Origin: Clostridiales bacterium
GTDB taxonomy: Bacteria; Bacillota; Clostridia; Lachnospirales; Lachnospiraceae
Reading direction: 5' to 3'
Length of the DNA: 61,209 nt
Assembly (NCBI GenBank): GCA_021199255.1
Contig: JAJQIK010000022.1
Coordinates: 1-61,209, forward strand
Part shown: piece after piece, positions 1-8,395 of the stretch
Position numbering within the stretch: the stretch's first letter is position 1
How the letters are laid out: each line of letters starts with the position of its first letter
Notes under the pieces: generated by a model
Database searches by the model: none
What the model was told of the DNA's origin: nothing
The model's input: the letters and a program-made list of their open reading frames with translations, nothing else
Program-made: the position numbers and the translations under genes

Positions 1-97
1 CTGTAAGACCTGTTTTCCAGACACAGCCCGGCGGGCTGCAGGATATCTGCTGTGTAGCGGGGAACTAAAACACGGAAAATACCGCCTTTGCCATACA

Positions 98-141
98 GCA
101 AAAATGCTAAGATAAGAAAATCTGCTTTCCCTTATCTTAGC
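98..141 (-). terminator. Hairpin with short U-tract (R1 copy 1), minus strand
   Basis: Read on the minus strand, an 11-bp perfect stem (141-131 with 116-106) is followed by a run of five T. This has the form of an intrinsic terminator. It lies 276 bases beyond the stop of the surface-protein gene, so it could end a long 3' untranslated region or be a passenger of the R1 repeat. Confidence 0.5.
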
Positions 142-180
142 ACAATATCATTCATCGTGCAAACAAAATTTAATACATTT
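107..180. repeat. R1 repeat, copy 1
   Basis: This 74-bp block matches 6017-6090 without gaps, with 12 mismatches (about 84% identity by eye). It begins with an inverted repeat (107-116 pairing with 131-140) followed by an AT-rich tail. The stem differs from copy 2 at one base pair, and both sides change together (A112/T135 here, G6022/C6045 there), so the pairing is conserved rather than just the sequence. The two copies bracket the surface-protein gene and its XRE regulator. Confidence 0.75.
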
Positions 181-282
181 TATCATGAAGGCAATCTCAT
201 GATTAATGGTGAAATTGCACAATAAATACAACATTGTGAATGAGTTTTGCAGTTCTCTGAAAAGTACATTAGAACAGGTTAT

Positions 283-318
283 CATTTACCCGTATAATCT
301 CATTTACCCGTATAATCA
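283..318. repeat. 18-bp tandem duplication containing TATAAT
   Basis: Two adjacent 18-bp units (283-300 and 301-318) differ only at the last base. Each contains TATAAT on the plus strand, but no -35-like hexamer lies at a suitable distance, so I do not call a promoter. Confidence 0.7.
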
Positions 319-356
319 GAGAGGATGTTCCCCTGGTATCAGGGAAACATCCTCTC
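319..356. terminator. Strong hairpin 3' of the surface-protein gene
   Basis: A 14-bp stem (319-332 with 342-356, one bulged base) lies 60 bases past the stop of the surface-protein gene. Neither strand has a clear T-run after it. It may be an mRNA 3'-end stabiliser or a terminator of atypical form. Confidence 0.5.
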
Positions 357-416
357 CATCAATCTTCTGATATGGCAGCGGCCTAAACGATTGGCCGATG
401 CTTTCTCAGTAACGCT

Positions 417-3400
417 TTACTTCGTAACCTTCAAGGTCAGCTTCGTCGCCTTGCTGTCCGCACTAAAGGTGTAACTTGCGTAAGTTCCATAAGTTACATA
501 CAGGGTATAGCTGCCTGCCGGGACATTCTTGATATTCTCATTAAAACTCAACTGGAATGTCGCACTGCCATCGTCATTAACCTTCAGCTGCGTAGCACCC
601 AAACCACTGTTAATAGCATTATACAGAGCCAGATAACTTTCATAATTCTTGCCATAATAAGCAGAGACATCCAGTTCCACCATAACATATTTATCAGTCA
701 AATCTGTATAATTCTTGCTTGTGGTTACAGTAGCCGTTACCGTCTGAGTCCCTTCTGCGCTCCGGCTTACGCTGCCGCTAAGCTTCGTATTAGGCGCCGC
801 CGTCTTTCCGATTCCCTTATTCTTAATAGTATAGGTCTGTTTAACCGCCGTCTTTCCGGAACCGATAGTCAGGGTCACGGTGCAGGTAGCCGCAGTGGGC
901 AGGATTCCTAAGGATGTACCATAATTATACAACACCTTTGCACCTTTCACTGAGAAGGAACAGCCTACAAGCTCCGAACCAGGTAAAGTCCAACCCCCAT
1001 CAGCTGTATCTTTTACATTTAAATCTAAGCAAACATAGCTATTGGACGTGCCATCGAACTCAAACGTCCTAGCTTCTCCCCAATCACCGCCAGCATTGAC
1101 GTACCCCAGAGAGATCGAACTGCTATTTTGACCACTATAAGCAAATGCATTGACATCATATTCAGCATAGACATCATTGATAATATTCAACCCTTCCAGA
1201 ACTGCGCTCTTCTTGCCGCCGTCATTGGCTGTTGCGGTAATCTTCACATTGGAAACCGCTTTGCTTACGCTCAAGTACCAGTTTGTCGTATTGCTCATGC
1301 CTCCGAGATATTTATATAAGCTGACCGCCTTGTTGCTGGATTTCAGGGTAACGTCGCTCAATGACATAATTTCACCCGCTGTGTAGGTATCCTTTTCCAA
1401 GGTGCCCTTAGGCAGGACGATTACGCAAGCTTCATAGTCTTCGCCGTCTCCGTCATTCACAAGGTCTCTGCCTTCCACAGTCTCGTTCCCCCTGGTGATA
1501 ACGGTGTATGTGCCACTCGCATTCACTTTTGCAATCACAACCTCGCCAGGCTGTAATGCCTCAGCGCTGATGGTAACCGTCTCAGTGCAAGCATAGGCTG
1601 TATTCCCTTGATAGTCCGCCGCCGTCACCTTGACTCTAAACTGGTTATCCGTTTCGGTCTGGGAAACCACATAATCCTTGGCTACCGTCACGGTTCCATT
1701 CTTGACGGTGACTTTGGAGGCCAGGTACTTAAACTGCTCACTTGAAGATTCATTAAGACCCTTTCCTTCTGTATCCACGATCTCATAGGTATACTTCTTA
1801 TTTTTCAGGGTGCCATAATAACCATATGTCTCATCATAAAAAGTATAGCTGCCTGCTGTCACTTTCAGGGTGGCAGCTTTCTTATCCGCTTTGTACAGGG
1901 TCGTTGTGCTTGCGACAGCGCTCACATAGTTTACAGTCTCCGCAAGGGTGATTTTCAGGGTTGCTGCGGCCGCATTACCATCTTCAGCAGCCTTTGCTTT
2001 CACTGTTACCGGATAATTCTTTGCAGTAGCATTATCATCTCTAGCCGCTTCAGTTACCGTAGCGTAAATCTTGCCGTCTTCTGCCCTAAATGTTACGTAA
2101 TCTGTTTCCCCATTTACAACGGAGTCAATTGAGTCTATTTCCCTACAGGTCGCGTTTTTATCAAAGCTATAGGTTGCTACAACTACATCACTCTGCCCAT
2201 AATACAACGTGGTAGTCCCCTTCTTCAGGGTAAGCTTCGTCGCGTAAGCAGAAGCCTTGGTTGCTACATTTTTTGTCAGTTCCGTTGTCTTAGCGCCTGT
2301 GTACAGAATGTCTGTATCATCTGCGCCGGTCGGTTCTTCACTATTTGTTGTCTGCACTAAGGTTACTTTCAGGCTGTATTTGTTGGCCGTGAGTTCCTCC
2401 CTGTTTTCCTTGACTTGAATGTCTGCCGTCTGGGACGCTCCTGCCCTCTCAAAGTAAACAGTTTTTGTCTGGCCCTCTGTGCCATAGATAGTAACTCCCT
2501 CATCCAAAGAAGTTACCTCTACCTGGTACCATACCTTGCCGGTATTGGGGGTAGGGATATTCTTATCAGAGCTTAAGGTCAGGGTCAGGTTTGTGTCAGT
2601 GGCATCCGCCAGCTTCACACTCGGCCCTTTTTTCGCGTTGACCCATGCGGGGTCTGACGGTTGCAGCGTAAAGGTACATACTGCTACTCCACTTTCTTCT
2701 GTCCCTTGCAGTGTATCTTTAATAGTGATGGTATAATTCCCAATCGCTTCAGCCGTAGCGGCGCCGGTCGTCACAACCAGCTTCCCGTCTTCTATTTTTG
2801 CCGTAACGTCGTTTTCACCTTCTGATTCATCATCATCTGCTTTCTCTACTACCACCACTAACGTACTGGTATCCACACCCTTAGGGCTGGTGGTGATAGC
2901 ATACTCCGCCGTGGTATCCACAGTCTGGCTCAAAACGTCCTTTTTCACGCCCTTTACGGTAACGCCCTTAATCACAGCGGATACGCTGAGGGTAAAGCTG
3001 CCTATCTTGACCTCCGTGGCATTATCTCCCTCACCCTCTTTGGTGTAGAGGTTCACGGTAAGTTTCTTACCCGCTTCTGTTGGGGACGGGGTAATGGTAG
3101 CATAAGCATAACCCTCTTTTATTTCGGCGTCTGTTGCGGCAGCCTTTTTCCCGTTCAGGACTTCAACTTTTGACATCTCTACAGCGGTTTCAGTGCCGTA
3201 GGTAGCCTCTACGATATATTCCTCTCCATACAGCACGGAATAAACATTCTTCACCGGGGTCAGGCTATCTCCATCCGCTTTCAATGTGAAGGTATAAAGC
3301 CCTTTAGAGCTGATCACCGCATTGGTGTCGCCAGTCATTTTCACGGTAATCTCGCCGCCTGTGGCTTTCACGGAAGCTTTCTTGGCTGCTGCGCCGTCAA

Positions 3401-5600
3401 GCTGGGTGGTTGCCCCGGTAATCTGGCAGTTTTCCTTAGGCGTCACCACCAGTACCAGGCTGGAACCCTCATCTACGGTGTAGAAGTTTGTGTCATTCGT
3501 TCCATCACTATCTATTGTATCAGCTTCCAGCGCTTTGCCATTGAGCTTGGCGCTGACATCTACTTCGCTCCCATTATAGGACACCGTCAGGGTTTCCTGT
3601 TCGAGCTGCTCATTAATGGTTATTTCCCCATCTGTACCTGTGGTTAACAGTGACGCCGGTATGCTGTACTGGTAGGTGGTTACAGACTTAACGGTATTTT
3701 TAGACTCCCAGACAAATCCTGTGCCTGCTTCTTCCTCTGCGCCTGCCACCGTTACCACCGGTTCATAATTTCCTGTAGCGGTCACGGTGAAATCTACGTC
3801 CAACGTATTGGCGGAAACGCTGTAGGTATTTTTTGTTCCTGCGACTTTCTTTACCTGGCTTGTCTCCGTAACGCTGTAGGCCATATGGTCGGCCTTATTG
3901 TTAAAGATAAACTTCGTGGATTCCTCACCCTCGTTAAGGGTTAAGCCTGCGGCGCTTACCGCTACCACCAGCTCAATCTTCTGAATCTCCGAATCACCGC
4001 CAAATGTCAGGTCACTTTGACTGATTGTTACGCTTGTGACAGTACCTCCAGTACCTTCCAGCAGATCCTTCCGGCTTGTGTCGCCGCTGATCTCATCGCC
4101 ATTTGCATCTTTATAGATTAAAGCTGCCGTGGTAATCTGATAGCCGGCACCCACTTCCAGGGAGCCGGAATAGTAACTATCCTCTGCCGTATAAGCAGGT
4201 TCCCCAGCTACCATATATTGAGCTATAATCTCGTCGTAGTTAACTATAGCAGTCAAGGCCGCTTTCGCCGCGCTGTTCCCGCTGACCGTCAGGGTCAGGG
4301 AATTGGCCGACACCGTGTCTACTTCAGAAGTGATCACCACCTCAACATTTCCCTGTATATCCCAAATGGTATAAACATCATATCCTTCTACTCCAGCATT
4401 TTCAATCTTGCTGATATTAGCGTTCCCCTCCGTTTCCGCTGACAGAGCCACTGCACCAACGACATACTTATTATCCGCCTTGACCGCAAATGTCGCGGAT
4501 TTGTCCCGTTGGATATCGCTCAGCGATTCGATTTCTCCCTCTTTGTCAACGGTATAAGTATAGCCGGAGTCGTTACCGCTAACCGCCACAGCATGAGCAA
4601 ATACATGGCTGTCAGTCGTCAGCGTTACCGTATACGTCGGAATCGCACTGGCCGTCACCGTGATGGTGGTATCCGCTGTGATAGTATAGGTGTATTTGCC
4701 CTCTTCATCAGGATCCAGCTCAGTTCCGTCTCCTTCAGCACCGGTTTCCTTTGCCATAACCACAGCACTTTCATAGCCATCGGCGCAGGCTACGGTGAAA
4801 GCAAAGCTATCCTTCTCAGTGTATTTGACGGTAACAGTTGTTTCACTTGATTCTACCGCCTTAGCATCGCTAACACCTGAAACCGTTACGGCAGCGTTCG
4901 ACAATGCAAAAGCCACCGTATACTCGATTTCCTTCACCGTGACCGTCAGGGTGACATTGCCGGTAATCTTGCCACTTGCCAGCGTATATTGTTCTGTCTC
5001 TTCATTTGCTGTCAATGTGCCGCTGTCTTCCTCTCCGACCGCATATGCTACCGAAGCCACCTCATAGCCATCGGCGGGTGTTACCGTGAATACCAGGTTC
5101 GTGCTTGCCGCAATGCTTCCGTCCGAAACGCAGCTATCCACATACGCTATGGCTGCACCTAAACCGTCCTCTGCTTCACTGCCCGAGGTTCCAATTTTCT
5201 CCGTTACGCTATACGTTGCTTGTTCTTCCTCTTCCAATACTTCTGACGTCAGAACCGTATAACCGGCTACGGTAGTGTCTTCCCCTGGCGCGCTACCGTC
5301 CTCTTCTGAAGCTCCAGCCTCTTCTGCGGCCCCGGACTCCTCCGCAGGCTCGTCGGCTGACGCTTCCTCCGCAGTCTGTTCGCCGGTTTCTTCCGCAGAC
5401 TCTGTCTCAGAAGCCTCTTCTGTCCCGGCCGTTTCTTCGGCCGCTTCGGTTTCTCCGGAAACCACTTCCTGCGCGGCTTCATTCACTGGCAGCTCAGCGG
5501 CATAGGCAGACGACGAGGCCTGGGGCGCCATAGTCGCTACCATAGCTACTGCCAGCAAGATGGAAAGTCCGCGTTTGATTTCCGTCATTACTTTTTTCAT
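417..5600 (-). CDS. Large secreted modular surface protein, function unknown
   Basis: A protein of 1727 residues. Residues 1-34 form a Sec signal peptide (basic start, hydrophobic core, cut near AYA). Next comes an acidic Glu/Ala/Ser/Thr-rich low-complexity stretch of about 75 residues, then a long series of beta-rich modules of roughly 90-110 residues with recurring Val/Thr patterns such as TITVTAS and NVTLTVTV. They resemble Ig-like or bacterial-repeat folds. I see no LPXTG sorting signal, S-layer homology domain, transmembrane anchor or catalytic motif, so the anchoring is unknown. Of two in-frame ATGs, the one at 5600 is preferred because AGGGAG lies 8 bases upstream; the ATG at 5606 leaves only 2. 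A small XRE regulator gene lies 61 bases upstream on the same strand. Adhesin or structural surface protein is an inference. Confidence 0.8.
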   Translation of the reverse strand: MKKVMTEIKRGLSILLAVAMVATMAPQASSSAYAAELPVNEAAQEVVSGETEAAEETAGTEEASETESAEETGEQTAEEASADEPAEESGAAEEAGASEEDGSAPGEDTTVAGYTVLTSEVLEEEEQATYSVTEKIGTSGSEAEDGLGAAIAYVDSCVSDGSIAASTNLVFTVTPADGYEVASVAYAVGEEDSGTLTANEETEQYTLASGKITGNVTLTVTVKEIEYTVAFALSNAAVTVSGVSDAKAVESSETTVTVKYTEKDSFAFTVACADGYESAVVMAKETGAEGDGTELDPDEEGKYTYTITADTTITVTASAIPTYTVTLTTDSHVFAHAVAVSGNDSGYTYTVDKEGEIESLSDIQRDKSATFAVKADNKYVVGAVALSAETEGNANISKIENAGVEGYDVYTIWDIQGNVEVVITSEVDTVSANSLTLTVSGNSAAKAALTAIVNYDEIIAQYMVAGEPAYTAEDSYYSGSLEVGAGYQITTAALIYKDANGDEISGDTSRKDLLEGTGGTVTSVTISQSDLTFGGDSEIQKIELVVAVSAAGLTLNEGEESTKFIFNNKADHMAYSVTETSQVKKVAGTKNTYSVSANTLDVDFTVTATGNYEPVVTVAGAEEEAGTGFVWESKNTVKSVTTYQYSIPASLLTTGTDGEITINEQLEQETLTVSYNGSEVDVSAKLNGKALEADTIDSDGTNDTNFYTVDEGSSLVLVVTPKENCQITGATTQLDGAAAKKASVKATGGEITVKMTGDTNAVISSKGLYTFTLKADGDSLTPVKNVYSVLYGEEYIVEATYGTETAVEMSKVEVLNGKKAAATDAEIKEGYAYATITPSPTEAGKKLTVNLYTKEGEGDNATEVKIGSFTLSVSAVIKGVTVKGVKKDVLSQTVDTTAEYAITTSPKGVDTSTLVVVVEKADDDESEGENDVTAKIEDGKLVVTTGAATAEAIGNYTITIKDTLQGTEESGVAVCTFTLQPSDPAWVNAKKGPSVKLADATDTNLTLTLSSDKNIPTPNTGKVWYQVEVTSLDEGVTIYGTEGQTKTVYFERAGASQTADIQVKENREELTANKYSLKVTLVQTTNSEEPTGADDTDILYTGAKTTELTKNVATKASAYATKLTLKKGTTTLYYGQSDVVVATYSFDKNATCREIDSIDSVVNGETDYVTFRAEDGKIYATVTEAARDDNATAKNYPVTVKAKAAEDGNAAAATLKITLAETVNYVSAVASTTTLYKADKKAATLKVTAGSYTFYDETYGYYGTLKNKKYTYEIVDTEGKGLNESSSEQFKYLASKVTVKNGTVTVAKDYVVSQTETDNQFRVKVTAADYQGNTAYACTETVTISAEALQPGEVVIAKVNASGTYTVITRGNETVEGRDLVNDGDGEDYEACVIVLPKGTLEKDTYTAGEIMSLSDVTLKSSNKAVSLYKYLGGMSNTTNWYLSVSKAVSNVKITATANDGGKKSAVLEGLNIINDVYAEYDVNAFAYSGQNSSSISLGYVNAGGDWGEARTFEFDGTSNSYVCLDLNVKDTADGGWTLPGSELVGCSFSVKGAKVLYNYGTSLGILPTAATCTVTLTIGSGKTAVKQTYTIKNKGIGKTAAPNTKLSGSVSRSAEGTQTVTATVTTSKNYTDLTDKYVMVELDVSAYYGKNYESYLALYNAINSGLGATQLKVNDDGSATFQLSFNENIKNVPAGSYTLYVTYGTYASYTFSADSKATKLTLKVTK

Positions 5601-5661
5601 ACTCATTTCTCCCTTCTATAAGATTGTCGTATTGAGTGACACATTCGTATCAAATAGGGAG

Positions 5662-5901
5662 TCAATCGAGATTCTGTTCCTCGGTCTTCCGCGGGTAAGG
5701 TTCCGGCTCATCTGTCAGCCCGGCAAGATAATCCATACTGCTGTCCAGAGCTACTGCAATTCTTTTGCACTGTTCAAAAGTATAATATCTGGTACCCTGT
5801 TCGATCTTGCTGTAATCGCTCTGGTCGATTCCCGTCAGTAACTGCATTTTAGTCTGGGTATATCCTCTCGCTTTCCTTAATTCCCTCAAACGCTGATTCA
5901 C
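5662..5901 (-). CDS. XRE-family helix-turn-helix regulator
   Basis: A protein of 79 residues that is almost entirely one Cro/C1-type helix-turn-helix domain. It opens NQRLRELRKARGYTQ, and the recognition-helix region SDYSKIEQGTRYYTF is typical. The GTG at 5901 is chosen because GAGGTG lies 6 bases upstream; an upstream GTG at 5908-5910 overlaps that ribosome binding site. It sits 61 bases before the surface-protein gene in the same direction, so cotranscription or control of that gene is plausible but not shown. There is no effector or oligomerisation domain beyond the short C-terminal tail. Confidence 0.85.
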   Translation of the reverse strand: MNQRLRELRKARGYTQTKMQLLTGIDQSDYSKIEQGTRYYTFEQCKRIAVALDSSMDYLAGLTDEPEPYPRKTEEQNLD

Positions 5902-5918
5902 AGCAGCCACCTCAATTA

Positions 5919-5946
5919 CACTCTACTACATACTAAAGTCACTCTA
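5919..5946. promoter_or_regulatory. Direct repeats upstream of the XRE gene, possible operator
   Basis: CACTCTA occurs at 5919-5925 and 5940-5946, spaced 21 bp start to start (two helical turns), just upstream of the XRE start codon. A TATAAT-like element lies nearby on the minus strand (5951-5956), without a convincing -35. Autoregulation through these repeats is an inference. Confidence 0.3.
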
Positions 5947-6008
5947 TTAAATTATACTGATTTTCAATACTTGCATTAGGGTGGAACTGACCTATTGTCA
6001 AAGAAAGC

Positions 6009-6050
6009 AAAAAAAACTAAGGTAAGAAAATCTGCTTTTTCTTACCTTAG
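6009..6050 (-). terminator. Intrinsic terminator of the DegV gene
   Basis: On the minus strand a 14-bp perfect stem (6050-6037 with 6030-6017) runs into eight consecutive T (6016-6009). It lies 84 bases after the degV stop codon, the right place and orientation for a rho-independent terminator. It coincides with R1 copy 2. Confidence 0.85.
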
Positions 6051-6090
6051 CGTAATATCATTTATCGTATAAATAAAATTTAATATATTA
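6017..6090. repeat. R1 repeat, copy 2
   Basis: Second copy of the 74-bp block at 107-180, in the same orientation. The stem is perfect (6017-6030 with 6037-6050), with a compensatory G-C pair where copy 1 has A-T. It lies between the end of degV and the XRE gene. Confidence 0.75.
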
Positions 6091-6133
6091 TCAAACTTAT
6101 TTAAGACAACCTTGCCTTCCGCCGCCTTATCAT

Positions 6134-7036
6134 TCAACAGCATAGCTCAGGCTGCGTAAAATATTTCCCATATTTGCCGTCGTCCGCATCCATAAAGCAT
6201 AATCCCACAATTCCCCGCCCTGTATGGGCGCCGATGGCGCATCCCACGGTTCCTACCATGACCGATTTCGGTTTGATCTCCTGTTCGATTACGGACAGCA
6301 TATAATCGCGCCCCTCTTCGTCCTCGCCGTGGCAGATAGCTATCTGCTGATTTTCCAGGTGGCAGCCGTTCTCCTTCGCGTAATCAACGAGAAAGCGGAG
6401 AGATTTCTTCCGTCCGCGTACCGTTTTAATGACCGAAAGCGCCCCCTTTTCGTCCACAATCAAAATCGGCTTCATATCCAGCGTCTCCGCCACTGTTCCC
6501 TTGACTTTAGTCAGTCTGCCGCCCTTGATCAGATACGCCAGCGTATGAACCGTAAACACATGTCTGATATGGGCTATATAATAATCCGCCGCTTCTATCA
6601 GTTCTTCCTTGGAGGCTCCTTGCTCCAACATGGCCACCAGCTTACTGACCACCAACCCAAAACCGATGGAGGCTGATTTGGAATCAATAATCGTCAGATC
6701 GAAATCCGGATATTCCTCCAGCACATTGTCTTTCGCAATATGGGCGGCGTTGTAGGTTCCCGCAATGCCTGTAGAGAAACACAGGTATATAACCGTATCC
6801 TTCGCCTGCGCATAAGGAAGAAAGGCTTCCGTAAACATTGCCGGATTAATATGATAGGTCTTGACGTCCCGTCTGATATCATCCAGTATCGCATAAAATT
6901 CTTTTGTCCGAATCGTCGCGCCGTCAAAATAATCTACATCATCGATCACCACCGGCGTAGGAATCACATGCAGCTTATGCCGCTTTATATACTCCTCCGG
7001 CAAATCACTTGCAGAGTCCGTAATAATTCTGATCAT
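6134..7036 (-). CDS. DegV family fatty-acid-binding protein
   Basis: A protein of 300 residues, the usual length of the DegV (EDD fold) family, whose members bind fatty acids; some act as the FakB subunit of fatty acid kinase. Family landmarks are TDSASDLP at residues 6-13, the STG loop at 88-90 and HTLAYLIKGGRL at 164-175. The start has GGAGG 6 bases upstream. It is followed by a strong terminator and lies 44 bases after the acetyltransferase gene, so the two may be cotranscribed. No FakA kinase gene is in the window. Lipid preference cannot be read from the sequence. Confidence 0.9.
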   Translation of the reverse strand: MIRIITDSASDLPEEYIKRHKLHVIPTPVVIDDVDYFDGATIRTKEFYAILDDIRRDVKTYHINPAMFTEAFLPYAQAKDTVIYLCFSTGIAGTYNAAHIAKDNVLEEYPDFDLTIIDSKSASIGFGLVVSKLVAMLEQGASKEELIEAADYYIAHIRHVFTVHTLAYLIKGGRLTKVKGTVAETLDMKPILIVDEKGALSVIKTVRGRKKSLRFLVDYAKENGCHLENQQIAICHGEDEEGRDYMLSVIEQEIKPKSVMVGTVGCAIGAHTGRGIVGLCFMDADDGKYGKYFTQPELCC

Positions 7037-7080
7037 AACAATCCTCCCTCTCAGAGCAGTTTACTGCGATGACACCACTC

Positions 7081-8328
7081 CTAAAAATAATCCGAAAAGT
7101 AAGGCTTTTCCGCAGGAATCATTCTCTCCAGCCAGGTAAGCATATAATACTCCGTCTGAATCCTTTCATGCTCATACAGATAGCTGGGGCGCTTATAACC
7201 CATCAGCATGGTCGTCAGGGTATTAACCGTCAGTTCCACCACATTGATGGACTGGTTATCGTCCACCTTATCGCAGACCGTCTCCCCTTCATGCCAGGAT
7301 ACCATATAATCTCCTTCATTCCAGGGCGCCATTTGGTCGTGCACCTTGAAATGAATTTTAAAATCCTCCGGCTGAATCAGATAGGGGTATTTCCGCAGAA
7401 ATTCTTCCACGTCGATAATCCTCGCCATAATATAAGGAGAAATCGTCTCGGTAATCTCGCTGTCCTCCAGAAGATAAGCCAGCGTCTCGCCGGAATAGTT
7501 TGCGCCCTGTACCTGGTCGATCATGGAAAAATGCGCGCTGATATAATTCCACAATCCATGGTTGGCCTCAATATTTAAGTATACCATTTCTTTAATATAG
7601 AAAATATCATTGGCAATATAGTAAACCACATAACCCAAAGGCTTATGCTCCTTACTATAATAAACCGCCGCAATCATATCGTCATTATCCCAGCGCCAGT
7701 ATTCTTCCCAGGACAAAGCGTCACGAATCAGCGCCCCGTGCCTTTGCAGCGCGAAATAGGAATGTACATTGTGGTAGTCCTCGGAATCCAGGCTGACCCG
7801 TTCCACCATTCCCTCCACCGGATGAAGCCCCGGCAGTTGGGTGTCCTTAATGGTAAACGTGAGCTTGTCGGACACGATTTCCCACCCCATCTTACGGTAA
7901 AAGGGAATCGAATAGGGATAGAGAAAGGAAATCGGCATCTTCTGTCTGTCCATATAATCGAGGGCGCGCCGCATCAACCCATGGATCAGCCCTCGCCCTG
8001 TATATTCGGGATAAGTGGCCACGCCGGTAATGCCGCCCATATCCATGATTTCATCATATACATTGACCTTCATGGAGTAAACTACAATCATAGAAGCTAA
8101 TCTGTCCTTATAAAACCAGCCTAACACATAGGCTTCTTCCAGAATCGGGCGTTTCGCGTACTTAATTTCCTCCTGCTTCCAGCCCGTCTGAAAAAGGTCA
8201 TAGGAGGTTACCTGAAAAGCATATTGCAGCAGCGCGTTAAACTGTTCCAAATCCCCTTTGTCCAATTCCCGCATGCGGAAATCTCCGTTGACTTCTATGT
8301 AATGACGCTGTTCCGACTGACTATCCAT
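7081..8328 (-). CDS. Eis-like GNAT N-acetyltransferase
   Basis: A protein of 415 residues with the architecture of the Eis (enhanced intracellular survival) acetyltransferases: an N-terminal GNAT domain with the acetyl-CoA loop region GITGVATYPEYTGRG at about residues 99-113, a second divergent GNAT-like domain, and a C-terminal region like a sterol carrier fold. Such enzymes acetylate amines, including aminoglycosides in some species; the substrate here is unknown. The ATG at 8328 is preferred because AGGTGT lies just upstream; the longer frame starts at TTG 8379 without support. It follows the pncB-like gene by 67 bases on the same strand. Confidence 0.85.
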   Translation of the reverse strand: MDSQSEQRHYIEVNGDFRMRELDKGDLEQFNALLQYAFQVTSYDLFQTGWKQEEIKYAKRPILEEAYVLGWFYKDRLASMIVVYSMKVNVYDEIMDMGGITGVATYPEYTGRGLIHGLMRRALDYMDRQKMPISFLYPYSIPFYRKMGWEIVSDKLTFTIKDTQLPGLHPVEGMVERVSLDSEDYHNVHSYFALQRHGALIRDALSWEEYWRWDNDDMIAAVYYSKEHKPLGYVVYYIANDIFYIKEMVYLNIEANHGLWNYISAHFSMIDQVQGANYSGETLAYLLEDSEITETISPYIMARIIDVEEFLRKYPYLIQPEDFKIHFKVHDQMAPWNEGDYMVSWHEGETVCDKVDDNQSINVVELTVNTLTTMLMGYKRPSYLYEHERIQTEYYMLTWLERMIPAEKPYFSDYF

Positions 8329-8395
8329 ACTGACACCTGTATCTTTCTTTCGGGCATAACCGCATAATCTAAGTACCAATCCCTGTCATATAATC

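Larger units (their letters stand above)
1..416. other. Gene-free stretch downstream of the surface-protein gene
   Basis: No credible coding sequence was found in these 416 bases. The stretch holds the first R1 hairpin repeat (107-180), an 18-bp tandem duplication (283-318) and a strong hairpin (319-356), all described separately. The first 60 bases are GC-richer and may be the edge of an element or gene lying outside the window. Confidence 0.6.

Noticed and set aside
293-316. Two TATAAT motifs as tandem promoters
   Set aside because: No -35-like hexamer at 16-18 bp and no plus-strand gene downstream.
5275-5505. Plus-strand Ser/Ala-rich frame opposite the acidic linker of the surface protein
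   Set aside because: Low-complexity shadow of the Glu/Ala/Ser-coding stretch on the minus strand, with no ribosome binding site.
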